Assembly: GCA_900128585.1 (NCBI GenBank)
Contig: LT642163.1
Coordinates: 14,390 to 50,814, forward strand
Reading direction: 5' to 3'
DNA length: 36,425 nt
DNA from: Stramenopiles sp. TOSAG23-3
Lineage: Eukaryota; Sar
In this document: positions 1-8,970 of the stretch, in pieces
Layout of the letters: every line of letters starts with the position of its first letter
How positions within the stretch are numbered: position 1 is the stretch's first letter
Position numbers and translations under genes: made by a program
The notes under the pieces: generated by a model
What the model was told of the DNA's origin: nothing
Seen by the model: only the letters and a program-made list of their open reading frames with translations
Databases searched by the model: none

Positions 1-82
1 CGTAATCAACTTCCTCATCCGATATCTCACTCAGAGATAAATCAATCCTTGTACCATCTTCCAAGCAGCGGCTTAATTGCTG
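1..82 (+). repeat. Direct repeat, copy 1 (upstream of channel gene)
   Basis: This stretch resembles 2635-2716 in the same orientation. The two copies share the exact 15-mer acttcctcatccgat (9-23 and 2645-2659), a tcactc word, aatcc/gtccttgt, and a ttccaag-agcggc-taa block, with small indels between them. Copy 1 lies about 125-205 bp before the channel start codon, so it may be promoter or 5' leader. It touches the window edge, so its true left end is unknown. Confidence 0.75.
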
Positions 83-205
83 TTGAGGCCTAGAGGAAGA
101 ACACCGAGTTGATGGGAGAACTCAGAGAGATAAAGTCAATTCATTCAAGCCAAAACAAGCTCAATTTTTTTAATTATTCTTTAATCATTTATTACGTTAA
201 CCGAA

Positions 206-2452
206 ATGCCCGTGCTAGTTGCTCCTGAACGGTCAAAAGATTCGGAAGAGCCGAAAAAGCCAGAAGAATCAGTCAACTTATATGAAGTTCTAGACGATAG
301 ATTTGCTCACAATGGATGTGGTAGATTTGTTCTCTCTGCCTTTTTCTTCTTTATCACCTTTCACCTTAGTATGTCCGCATCGTATTACGCAGATATAGCT
401 GGTGAAAAGAGTAACTTCAAAGACAAACTAATTGTGCCAAGCGATCAATTTGAACGAAAACAATTTAATGCCTGGGGTATACAGCTTGTGAGGGATCTCG
501 TCGACAACCACAGGTACTTTGGGGATAAGATGGAACTGATGCTAGTTCATGCTAGCTTACAACCAATATTGTGCAATTATGAAGAGCAACACCCAAGGGA
601 TACCGGCAACACTCCTTCTGACGGAAACAGTGCTCCAAAATCTTCTTTGGCAAAAACTTATGAAAATATTTGCCCTGTTTTGTCCAGTGGAGTTGGCAAA
701 AATGAGAATATGACGTCGCTGCTGCAAAGCAAGTACAAACTTTACAGTGAATTTGATCCTCAGTACCGCAGGGACGTGCTTTCTGTACCTATATTTTCTG
801 CAGAAATCCATGAATCAAACAGAACGAATATTGCTAGGCAAGCACTGGGTAAGTTGGAGTCTGCGTTGGCTAGTGAAACAATGATGGAGCTGAAGCGTTT
901 GGATGTTTCAGTATTGAACCCTTATGATCACCTTTGGTATTACATACTTATTGATCCAACGGACCAATATACAACTAAAAGACTAGAACTCCTGTTTAGG
1001 TTTATTTTAACCACCCCACAAACGGAAAACGCATGGTTTATTACATTATTTGTGGTATTTCTCCTGTGCCAAATTTTGTTATCATATACGATTATTGGAA
1101 ATATCTGTGAAGTTAACAAGCGAACGAAGAGTACATGTAAAACACTGAGTAAATCTTCAAATGGATTCAATTTATTTGTTGTTGTATTAGGGTGGGGAAT
1201 CTTGATATGGTTGTGCATTGTTAACTTTATGCCGGTTTCTACCGATGCATTGATGAAACACCCAAAAGGAACACTCTATCGATTAGAAGATACAACATCC
1301 CAGAGAGTCCAATACTCACTCTATTCTCAATTTTATTTGCGAGAGTTTTACACTCAACTCCTCACATCCATACTTTTGTTCTTTCTCATGATAATGATGG
1401 TAAAGGAATTGTCTTGGCATAGCGGCGCAAGTATTCTTACAAGCACATTAAGGCATGCCTATGCTGAGTTAGCGGATACGTTAGTAGTTGTAATAGTTCT
1501 TTTGTATGGTTTTGGAGGATTCAGTTACAGCCTTTTCGGTGCGTTTGGTGGTTCTCGTGATTTTCATAGTTTTTTGAGTTCAGCTAACACTATAGCACGT
1601 TTATCTTTTGGGCTGTATGATTACGACGAATATATATCGGATGGCTTGGGTCCTGGGTATGAAGGTATTGGTCTAGGCAACCAGGCATATTGGAAATATA
1701 TCACACTGTGGATGACGTTTATAATTTTAAGTACTGTTATTGTCAACATTCTGATTGCCATTGTTTCAGATGGGTATGAAGAGCATAGAGAAGAGCAGCG
1801 GCTACGGGTAAAGCGAGGGGAAACAATGATTGAGTATGCCACCAAGCAGCTTTACTATGTTTTAATTTTTGGCTGTTTCTGTTGCGGTAAAAAGCGATTG
1901 AAAAATCAAGGGGTTGAAAAGCTACGTTTCACTTGGTCGAAATACTCGGGATTATTACTAAAATACTGCGACACCGACCCAGATGGTATGGTATTCGATG
2001 ATGCCTTGCAAAAAGATGTGTTTATGGGAATTCGTCAGGGTTATTCTGCCCTCAATGGTACCTTGCGAAAAGAGATCCATGAAGTATTGAAATCAATCAC
2101 TGAGGGAAATGAAAGTATAGAATATACAAAGGAAAGTGCCCAAGAATTTTTTTCTAATTTGCAGTCGGAAGAAATGCTACAATACGTGATTGAAAAAATT
2201 ATCGAAGTTGACAATGAAAGAACAACAAGTAATGAAACAAAAAAACAAGCGTTCAAGCAAGACAATGTGTACCGTACAATCTGGAATGCATATAAGCAAG
2301 AAAAGAAAAAAAGAAAAAAAACTCTAAATCCGATTAAAAAGGTTGCGAAAGATGTGAAACGGTTAAATCAGGATATTGCGGAATTAAAGGGAAAGGTTGA
2401 CCGCATACTAAATTTGCTGGAAGAAAGAAGTTTTAGCAGCGGTGACCAGTAA
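206..2452 (+). CDS. Polycystin-2-like (TRPP) cation channel
   Basis: This is a 748-residue membrane protein with the layout of the polycystin/TRP channel family, which are calcium-permeable cation channels often found in ciliary or endomembranes. A first hydrophobic segment (about 40-60) is followed by a long luminal or extracellular loop (about 60-270) with several N-x-S/T sites. Five further membrane segments follow at about 277-300, 322-345, 384-405, 425-447 and 500-520. A pore-loop region at about 452-478 contains FGLYDYDEY, resembling the polycystin pore. The last segment ends in NILIAIVSDGYEE, very like the polycystin S6 end. The cytosolic tail has a degenerate EF-hand-like loop, DTDPDGMVFDDA (about 589-600), and a terminal coiled coil (about 715-745). 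The start is the first ATG. Polycystin is better supported than mucolipin, but subfamily is a judgement by eye. Confidence 0.8.
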   Translation: MPVLVAPERSKDSEEPKKPEESVNLYEVLDDRFAHNGCGRFVLSAFFFFITFHLSMSASYYADIAGEKSNFKDKLIVPSDQFERKQFNAWGIQLVRDLVDNHRYFGDKMELMLVHASLQPILCNYEEQHPRDTGNTPSDGNSAPKSSLAKTYENICPVLSSGVGKNENMTSLLQSKYKLYSEFDPQYRRDVLSVPIFSAEIHESNRTNIARQALGKLESALASETMMELKRLDVSVLNPYDHLWYYILIDPTDQYTTKRLELLFRFILTTPQTENAWFITLFVVFLLCQILLSYTIIGNICEVNKRTKSTCKTLSKSSNGFNLFVVVLGWGILIWLCIVNFMPVSTDALMKHPKGTLYRLEDTTSQRVQYSLYSQFYLREFYTQLLTSILLFFLMIMMVKELSWHSGASILTSTLRHAYAELADTLVVVIVLLYGFGGFSYSLFGAFGGSRDFHSFLSSANTIARLSFGLYDYDEYISDGLGPGYEGIGLGNQAYWKYITLWMTFIILSTVIVNILIAIVSDGYEEHREEQRLRVKRGETMIEYATKQLYYVLIFGCFCCGKKRLKNQGVEKLRFTWSKYSGLLLKYCDTDPDGMVFDDALQKDVFMGIRQGYSALNGTLRKEIHEVLKSITEGNESIEYTKESAQEFFSNLQSEEMLQYVIEKIIEVDNERTTSNETKKQAFKQDNVYRTIWNAYKQEKKKRKKTLNPIKKVAKDVKRLNQDIAELKGKVDRILNLLEERSFSSGDQ

Positions 2453-2845
2453 TACAAAATGTTTTTAGGAAACATCAATTTGTGTATTAAATTCTGAAAA
2501 GGGATATATGCTCTTAATTAACCACCAGCTGCTCGCTTTTTTCTTTCAGTGACTTGGGTGTTTTTTTCTTTCACCCTGTTTTAAAAATTATGATAAGATT
2601 CTTATATATTTCACTCCCTCAAACTCAAAAGACCCGTAAACAACACTTCCTCATCCGATGTATCACTCGTAAATGAACCAGTCCTTGTGTGATTTTCCAA
2701 GAAGCGGCGTAAATGTTTTAAAGGTGAGCTTATTTTTAATATTTAAATATATTGTTATAAAATTTAGTGTGCGTTGTGGTTCAAAATTACAAAATGCGAC
2801 GCAGTCGCGAAAGTTACAAAAAATTAGGAACGAGAACTTACTTCG
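2453..2845. other. Spacer between convergent genes, with repeat copy 2
   Basis: This 393-bp gap separates the convergent channel and coiled-coil genes. It is AT-rich and contains the second copy of the direct repeat (2635-2716). A short hairpin-capable stretch, gcgacgcagtcgc, lies near 2796. A 62-codon open frame here has no coding character, and I see no gene. Confidence 0.6.
2635..2716 (+). repeat. Direct repeat, copy 2 (downstream of channel gene)
   Basis: This is a diverged copy of positions 1-82 in the same orientation, about 180 bp past the channel stop codon. Similarity fades after the agcggc-taaa block, and no channel coding sequence follows. It may be the 5' remnant of a second, lost channel copy or the trace of a segmental duplication. 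Confidence 0.75.
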
Positions 2846-5374
2846 CTACCCACTGCTATGAACAATGTCTGAGACCTCTTTCATTTTATCACTTTCCTCC
2901 TCTGCCTTTTGCCTATCGACACTGCCTATAGCTTTCGTATTTTGAAGATCGCTTTTTGCACTCATCACATTTTTCTTCTGCTCACCAAGCTTACCCTTCA
3001 ACAGTAAAACCTGGTCATCTAAGTCACGTTTTGCTTCTAAGGCTGCTTGAACCTCTGATGCTGCCTGCTCCTGCACACGCTGATCGTGTTCTAGTTCTAG
3101 CCTTCGACGTTCCAATCTATCAGCGTCTTCGGCGGCCTTATCCTTCAAAGCGGATGCTACAGCTTTCTTAACAGCAGCATCAATCGTTTTGGGTTTTGGT
3201 TTGCCCTTCGGATGGTCCTTCTCATCCTTGCATTTTTTACCACAACCAACAACAATATTAATGACATGTTGTTGCGGTGCCGGTGCCGCAGGTTTTGGCT
3301 GCTGGGGGAATTTAGCCGCGTTTCTGGCATTTATAATGTTGCTGACTCCCTGGAGCATTGCTTCAATTTGCGATTTGGCATCCGCTTGCGCTTGATCATT
3401 TAAATCGTCGTTGTTGAGGATCGAGTCTGGTGTTGATACGCCACTTCCAGCGTTGATCTTCGCGGCCAATTGTTGATAATTAGCTTTGAGTCGGCCCAAG
3501 TCTGCATGCAATTTGGCCTTCAGGTCCTTTAATTTTCCTATTTCTGCGTTTCTTTTCGCTTCCTTCGAATGGGCGTCTTTTTTTAATTTCTCCGCAAGCA
3601 TTTCAGATTTCTTTGCCCTCTCCATCAACCTCTCTAACTCAGCCTGGGCCGCTTTTGCGTCATCCTCTATTGATTTACCCTTTTCAGATGCTGCCAATAG
3701 CATTTTTTCGTTCGCAAGCGCCTTCTGGTTTATCAATCTAATAGCTTCTCTAGCTTTGCGAACGTCTTCGTGCCTTCCAAGTGCCTCGGCTTCTTGGGCT
3801 TCCAGTTGCTTGATTTTTCGCTGCTGCAAAAGTTGGTGTTGCAAGGCTGCAATTCGGCGTTCATGTTCGGCTGCAGCTTTGACATGCGCATCAAGGCGTT
3901 GCTGTTTCTGTTCTTGCCCACTTACTTCTGCGTCTTCTTTCGCCGCCTCCCGCAGGGCTTTGTTTTTCTTACCCGTGGTAGAGTCGTATTCACCCTGGAG
4001 AGCTTTCAACTGGTTCGTTTCATCCCGAAACTTCTTTTGTTCCGCTGCAACTTCCTTTTTGACACTTTTCCCCGACGACGGAGTTGCCTTCTCGAATTCC
4101 TTGGCCAACCCTTTCGCGATTATACGGTGCAAACGTTGAATGTTTCCCTCCGCAGTCTTCAGCTTCAATTTGATGCGATCAACAACGTCATCGCTTTCTT
4201 TTGCAGTTATCGATTCGTTCAAGCTTCGTTTAATTTCTAGCATCTTTTTCTCTTCTAGGTATAGGCGCTGAATGACACTGTATCGATCGTTTAGCCCCCC
4301 CCTGAAATGGCTCATTATTTCGGGGACACCCAATGATTCATAAAGGGAAGTCGCAAGTTTTCCTTGCTGGTTTATTCGCCCATTTCTCATCAGTGTTATC
4401 TCTCGTTTCCCCTCAAAAATGCACGCGCTTATCAGACTTTGACACACTTCCTCATACTTCTTCAAAACTCTTATCTTAGTTCCAGCGGTGGCCGCCGACG
4501 TCTCCAATTTTTGTAATTTGGATTTCCATTTGGCGATTTCTTCAGCTTTGATATCCTTTGCCCCACTCTTACTGTTGGCAATCTTGTTCCTCAACGCGCT
4601 AATTTCTTTTACGCTGTCATGATGCAAGCCAATATTTGCACCCAGAGCAACGAGTTTATTGATAAGAGACTCCAGCTTTTTCTTCGCTTGGGAGTTTTTT
4701 CCACTGCTGGGGTTTTCGTCCAGCATACGGATAATTGTCCGAACATTATTTATGAAATCTTGTGTGTCGGCATTGAACTTACCCATGACCGCAGTTAACT
4801 CCGACGTCCAATCAACACCGGCACTTTCCCTGACTTCCAAAAAGGCAGGAGACTCGGGCTGTTTTGCGTACAGCTCCGACAGTTGGTTCAAATCTGCTTT
4901 CACGTTTGCAAACGCCGACTGCAAGTTCTTCAAGGCGTTTTCCAACGCGAGGATAAGTCCTTCCATACGATTTGACGGGTTCTGGTGACCATTGTCATCT
5001 GAATTAGGTGTGATAAATCTATCCATGACCGTTCGAACAATATATTCATTAACGTGATCCAGTTGCAACTTTGTTGCGTTCCCAGTGTACTGGGGCAGCG
5101 TCTGCAAGGCATGGCCATGGCTGAGCTTATCCATAATTGCGTTAATTCCATGGTCAAAGGCTGGGATACTCTTCTTGGTTACCTTTTCAATGATCGGGGC
5201 ATTCACCTTTGCATGCTGAGCCTTGATTTCCTCCAGTGTGTCGTTCGCAAGAACCTTTCTAACTTTAGTAATCACTTCTGACGTTGACTGAACAGGGGAC
5301 TGGCGCAAATAGTGACCATCAGCGACTACCGCTGCAGCGCAGAGGACTATCAGTGCACTTCCTAAACGCGACAT
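2846..5374 (-). CDS. Secreted coiled-coil protein with CGKKC hinge (paralogue A)
   Basis: The protein has 842 residues from the ATG at 5374; the open frame extends six codons further but only to a TTG. The N-terminus, MSRLGSALIVLCAAAVVADG, is a clear signal peptide, so it should enter the secretory pathway. Most of the rest is Lys/Glu/Ala-rich coiled coil, strongest at about 370-650. A Pro/Ala/Gln hinge (PKPAAPAPQQ) then leads into a short hydrophobic strand, INIVVGCGKKC, with cysteines at 711 and 715. A Lys/Pro-rich stretch, the segment DAAVKKAV, and a second coiled coil complete it. The divergent neighbour starting at 6367 has the same order of parts. I do not recognise a named family. Structural extracellular, extrusome or cell-covering roles are possible but unproven. 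Confidence 0.75.
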   Translation of the reverse strand: MSRLGSALIVLCAAAVVADGHYLRQSPVQSTSEVITKVRKVLANDTLEEIKAQHAKVNAPIIEKVTKKSIPAFDHGINAIMDKLSHGHALQTLPQYTGNATKLQLDHVNEYIVRTVMDRFITPNSDDNGHQNPSNRMEGLILALENALKNLQSAFANVKADLNQLSELYAKQPESPAFLEVRESAGVDWTSELTAVMGKFNADTQDFINNVRTIIRMLDENPSSGKNSQAKKKLESLINKLVALGANIGLHHDSVKEISALRNKIANSKSGAKDIKAEEIAKWKSKLQKLETSAATAGTKIRVLKKYEEVCQSLISACIFEGKREITLMRNGRINQQGKLATSLYESLGVPEIMSHFRGGLNDRYSVIQRLYLEEKKMLEIKRSLNESITAKESDDVVDRIKLKLKTAEGNIQRLHRIIAKGLAKEFEKATPSSGKSVKKEVAAEQKKFRDETNQLKALQGEYDSTTGKKNKALREAAKEDAEVSGQEQKQQRLDAHVKAAAEHERRIAALQHQLLQQRKIKQLEAQEAEALGRHEDVRKAREAIRLINQKALANEKMLLAASEKGKSIEDDAKAAQAELERLMERAKKSEMLAEKLKKDAHSKEAKRNAEIGKLKDLKAKLHADLGRLKANYQQLAAKINAGSGVSTPDSILNNDDLNDQAQADAKSQIEAMLQGVSNIINARNAAKFPQQPKPAAPAPQQHVINIVVGCGKKCKDEKDHPKGKPKPKTIDAAVKKAVASALKDKAAEDADRLERRRLELEHDQRVQEQAASEVQAALEAKRDLDDQVLLLKGKLGEQKKNVMSAKSDLQNTKAIGSVDRQKAEEESDKMKEVSDIVHSSG

Positions 5375-6366
5375 TGTAAGCAGTTTCCCCAACGAATGTT
5401 TCTGTGAAGGTCAATGGCTATGCATCCGATTCCTTTTGTGTGAATTCCGTTCTTTATACCAGGCTAACAATGTAGGTGTGCGCAACCGCCTGATACGAGA
5501 GAGATGGCTTGTTAACCGATCTTCGATGGCATTATAATTATTGTAATAATAACAACACGATGATGGTAGAAGGAAGGGGCCTTCATATTTTAAATTTAAT
5601 TATAAGTAGATGAAGAAAGGACCGTCTTCTTCTGTAGAAAACTATTAGGGACACGGAGTATACAAATAATTGTACTTTTGTTTTTAAATGTTGGCCGGGG
5701 GGTAAGGAGGCAGTCCAAACAGTATCTCTTATTTATAAAATAATTGTACATTTATGTGGAACACCTTTATTCAATACATATACTGTGCAGTTATTATAAA
5801 TAAAGTTAGTGTCAAAAATTACTTGATCATTGTTCCAACATAAAATGAGGAGCCGAAAACCGACGAAGAAGTCCATGCAAAAAAAAGGGGGATAATGATA
5901 TTGTAATGTAATTCCTATGCAGTACACTCTTATTGGAATTGTTTTGTACTTCCCCGTAGTCTTTTACTACGCATAGAATAAAATACAAATGGGCTCAGCA
6001 CTCGAACTGTTTAGCCTTGTGAAGTTTGATGGGAAGGAAGGTCTGTGCTATCAAGGTGCTATTTGCCTTTTCTTGCTTGCATATTGGTTGGATTATTTAT
6101 TATTTATAATAATTATTTGACTTCTCCTTTCCTCATAACTACTATCTATCTGTTACAGCGTTCTATTTGTTTGAAAGGAAAGTTATGCGTGCGTGCGTGC
6201 GCTTTCCATCGAGTCTAGTGCGATGGGATAGGCAGTTCATTCGGAAGGAAAGCAAAAGGAACGTTGCGGCTGAGGAGTTGTAAAACAAAGCAACGTAAAG
6301 GACGCGAAAATTTCCTTTTACTGGGAGTAGCTGGATTAAAATACATAGTAATTATATTTCACTACC
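5375..6366. promoter_or_regulatory. Divergent intergenic region between the secreted coiled-coil paralogues
   Basis: This 992-bp spacer lies between two head-to-head genes and so must hold both promoters. It is AT-rich in the middle (about 5520-5960), with a gcgtgcgtgcgtgcg run at 6188-6202. I see no convincing reading frame, RNA gene or defined promoter element. Confidence 0.45.
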
Positions 6367-8118
6367 ATGAGGACGGCTTTGCTGAGTTTGGCGTTGGTTT
6401 TCGCCGTAGTTGCCGTTGCATCGGGATCGAGGCAACGGCAGAAGCCGGAAGATCTAACGGAGGGGGTACCGAAAACAGGTATAGAAGAGGCGAAGAAAAC
6501 GCACGAACGTCTACAAAGAACGGTAGGGATATCTTTTGGTATGCAAAAGAAGCAAGCCGCTGCAAAAGAGTCTGTATCGGACGACGCGGTAATTTCCTCA
6601 GACCGTCTGAAATCTTCATGGGCACTATTGAGCGTGAGCGGAGTTCAAATGACTGCAAAGGAAGCAGAGGACTTGTTGAGCTCAATGTACACCAGTTTGG
6701 AAAAAACGAAGAAAGTGCTGAACTATGCAACAGCACAGCAAAGCGTAATCGAAAAGCAACTTTCAGCTGCGAAGAGGCAAGGAAACTCGAAGCTACAGAG
6801 TATTTTGACGGAGAAAAACACCCGTGCCAAACAAGGCATCGAGTATATTTTGCAGCACGTTCGCTCAAAATTTAACCTTCCCGCAAAATTACCCTCGGAC
6901 GTCGAAAGGCTCGAGAAAATGTTGCTGCTTAAGCAAAAGGCCAAGTTTGCGGAGGAGCGCAGTAAATTATCTCAAAACCAAGACGAGGAGCGCCGGAAAA
7001 GAGACGCCATGGACGCGGAGGAAGAAAAACGGAAGGCCGATAGCAGGAACGCCCAAGACAAGGCCAAGAAAATTGCAGAGCAGGAAGCTAAAGCCCAAGA
7101 CAAGAGAGCAAGGCAAGAAGAAGCTGAGAAAGCAGCACAGCGAAATTCAAGAGCAGCCGTAGAAGAAAAACAAAAAGCAGAGAAACGACTCGCAGATGCT
7201 CGGGCGGGGAAAGACTTTGAAGCCATTGAGCGTGCTAAGCGACAACTGCAAACGAAGCAACGATTAGCTCTCCAGAGCCAGAAGAGGCTGGAGGAAGCCG
7301 GAGAAAAACAGAAGCAATCGCAGGGGAACATAGATGCCCTTAAAAAGTCTCTTAGCGAGCAGAAAGCTAGGGCATCGAGGTCCGAAGAAAGCAACAAGCG
7401 TGCCGTTGCCCACATGCAACGGTTAGAGGAGCACGGAAACAGCAAGATGAAAAGTTTGAACAGGGATATTCAGGACATTTTGAAGGAAAAACAAGACCTG
7501 TTGTCTAGGAAAATGTCGTTAGAAAACCAAATGGCCACTAATATGAAATCAGCCGAGGCATCCGTGAAGAAAAACCACGAAGAATTTAGGAAGAAGGCAG
7601 AGAGAAATGCCAAGAAATCTGCGACCAAGCAAGTTTCAACAATGAAAAACATCATGAGCGAGTTTATGGCAAAAATAGCCGCGAATATGCCGAAGCAAGC
7701 CCAACCTGCTCAACCAACCCAACCTGCTGCAGCTGGTGGTGTGCAGGTGAAAGGCCCCGGGGGCACGAATGTAGCTGTGCCGGGCACAACATTGCATATA
7801 GAATGCAATGGATGTGGTGGCGATAGTAATAGTAATAGCGATGAAAAGGAGTCTTCTACACCCGAAAAATCAAACCTCGAAGGTCAGGTGACAACGGCCG
7901 TAGACGCTGCTGTTGCCAAGATTGTAGGGCAGCATAAACTAAGAGGTGCCCTGAATAGCCAAGACGACCCAGCTGCAACCAAGAAAACTTTGGACGCGAA
8001 AACTAAAGAGGCAGAATCTCTTAAGCGAGACTTGGAGAGTCAAAAAGAGGTGACCAATCAATTGACCAAGAAGGCCTTGGAGAAAGACCAAAAGCTGGAA
8101 GAGTTGACAAAAGCATAA
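6367..8118 (+). CDS. Secreted coiled-coil protein with CNGCGG hinge (paralogue B)
   Basis: The protein has 583 residues, starting at the first ATG. MRTALLSLALVFAVVAVASG is a strong signal peptide. A helical region (about 80-190) is followed by a long charged coiled coil (about 190-420). Next comes a Pro/Gln/Ala hinge (QPAQPTQPAAAGG), a Gly/Val-rich strand ending HIECNGCGG with cysteines at 480 and 483, an acidic Ser/Asn patch, the segment TAVDAAVAKIV, and a final coiled coil. This order matches the divergent gene ending at 2846, although overall sequence identity looks low and this protein is about 260 residues shorter. The two are probably an old inverted duplication or members of one rapidly evolving family. 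I do not recognise the family. Secretion is supported by the signal peptide; any structural role is inference. Confidence 0.75.
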   Translation: MRTALLSLALVFAVVAVASGSRQRQKPEDLTEGVPKTGIEEAKKTHERLQRTVGISFGMQKKQAAAKESVSDDAVISSDRLKSSWALLSVSGVQMTAKEAEDLLSSMYTSLEKTKKVLNYATAQQSVIEKQLSAAKRQGNSKLQSILTEKNTRAKQGIEYILQHVRSKFNLPAKLPSDVERLEKMLLLKQKAKFAEERSKLSQNQDEERRKRDAMDAEEEKRKADSRNAQDKAKKIAEQEAKAQDKRARQEEAEKAAQRNSRAAVEEKQKAEKRLADARAGKDFEAIERAKRQLQTKQRLALQSQKRLEEAGEKQKQSQGNIDALKKSLSEQKARASRSEESNKRAVAHMQRLEEHGNSKMKSLNRDIQDILKEKQDLLSRKMSLENQMATNMKSAEASVKKNHEEFRKKAERNAKKSATKQVSTMKNIMSEFMAKIAANMPKQAQPAQPTQPAAAGGVQVKGPGGTNVAVPGTTLHIECNGCGGDSNSNSDEKESSTPEKSNLEGQVTTAVDAAVAKIVGQHKLRGALNSQDDPAATKKTLDAKTKEAESLKRDLESQKEVTNQLTKKALEKDQKLEELTKA

Positions 8119-8970
8119 TGGAAATTCTACTGCGATATGTTGGGATATTTTTGTTTTGTTAATTTTTTTTCCATATTAATATTATTATTATTTTTTCTAA
8201 AAGAAGAATTTTTTTACTTTTTTTTTAAAATTTCTTCGAAGAAGTATAATACCTTCTTCTATATTTTGAGTGCATAACTTATAGACTACGGCCTCGTATG
8301 CGGTGGGTACTTCGCTGGATTATTATTATATTTACCTATATAAAATACATATATTAAATATTAAACAAGTACATACCGTAGTAGATTCATATACATATCC
8401 TATCGGATTACTACCTATAAGAGTACATTTGGAGCTATATAGACGAATAGTATCCAATTTAAAATACGAGGAATGTATCACATCATCATCAAAGAAAACA
8501 AAGCGACGTCATCATCAATTCAATACATGGCACAGCATTCAAAATCACAATCGCATCATCACACTTATGAAGTACTCGTACCTCAGGTGTTTTATTTTCT
8601 ACCAGGTACGAACCGAATAGTAAAAGTATAAGTCAATAAGAAATAAAAAAAAATAGAAGAAGAAGAAAGAAGAAGATTATTATTATTAGTCGGTCTATTA
8701 CTGTACAGTATTTTATTTCTTCTATCTTTTTTTTCTTTTTCTTACCACAGCACAGCAGAAAAAAAAAAAAGTAGTAGAGTTTTTGTTCCTTCTTCTTTGT
8801 TCGTATCTGCATGTCTTCGTCGTTCCATGGAATGTTGTATGTAGACGATGTTCATGTGACTTTCATAGTCATCCTAACAGAAGGAAAATATATGCTCATA
8901 GTACGTGTGTAGAATATATTTAATTTAAATTCACTCTTTTCACCGTATTGATTCATTACCCATCCTTATT
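8119..8970. other. AT-rich spacer before transketolase
   Basis: This 852-bp spacer contains homopolymeric A and T runs, an agaagaagaag/attattatta microsatellite patch near 8655-8690, and T-rich tracts near 8160-8230. A 105-codon open frame at 8303-8620 starts with TTG and has skewed Tyr/Ile content typical of AT-rich noncoding DNA. I see no gene. The transketolase promoter should lie toward the right end. Confidence 0.5.

Noticed and set aside
2673-2861. A 62-codon frame starting inside repeat copy 2, considered as a channel-gene remnant
   Set aside because: Its translation does not resemble the channel N-terminus. Only the noncoding repeat is shared.
3486-4139. A 217-codon open frame antisense to the coiled-coil gene
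   Set aside because: Its Ser/Phe/Cys-rich composition is what the reverse of Lys/Glu/Ala coiled-coil DNA gives. The opposite strand has a signal peptide and heptads.
8303-8620. A 105-codon frame in the spacer before transketolase
   Set aside because: It starts with TTG and has Tyr/Ile/His-heavy composition typical of AT-rich noncoding DNA. No motif is seen.
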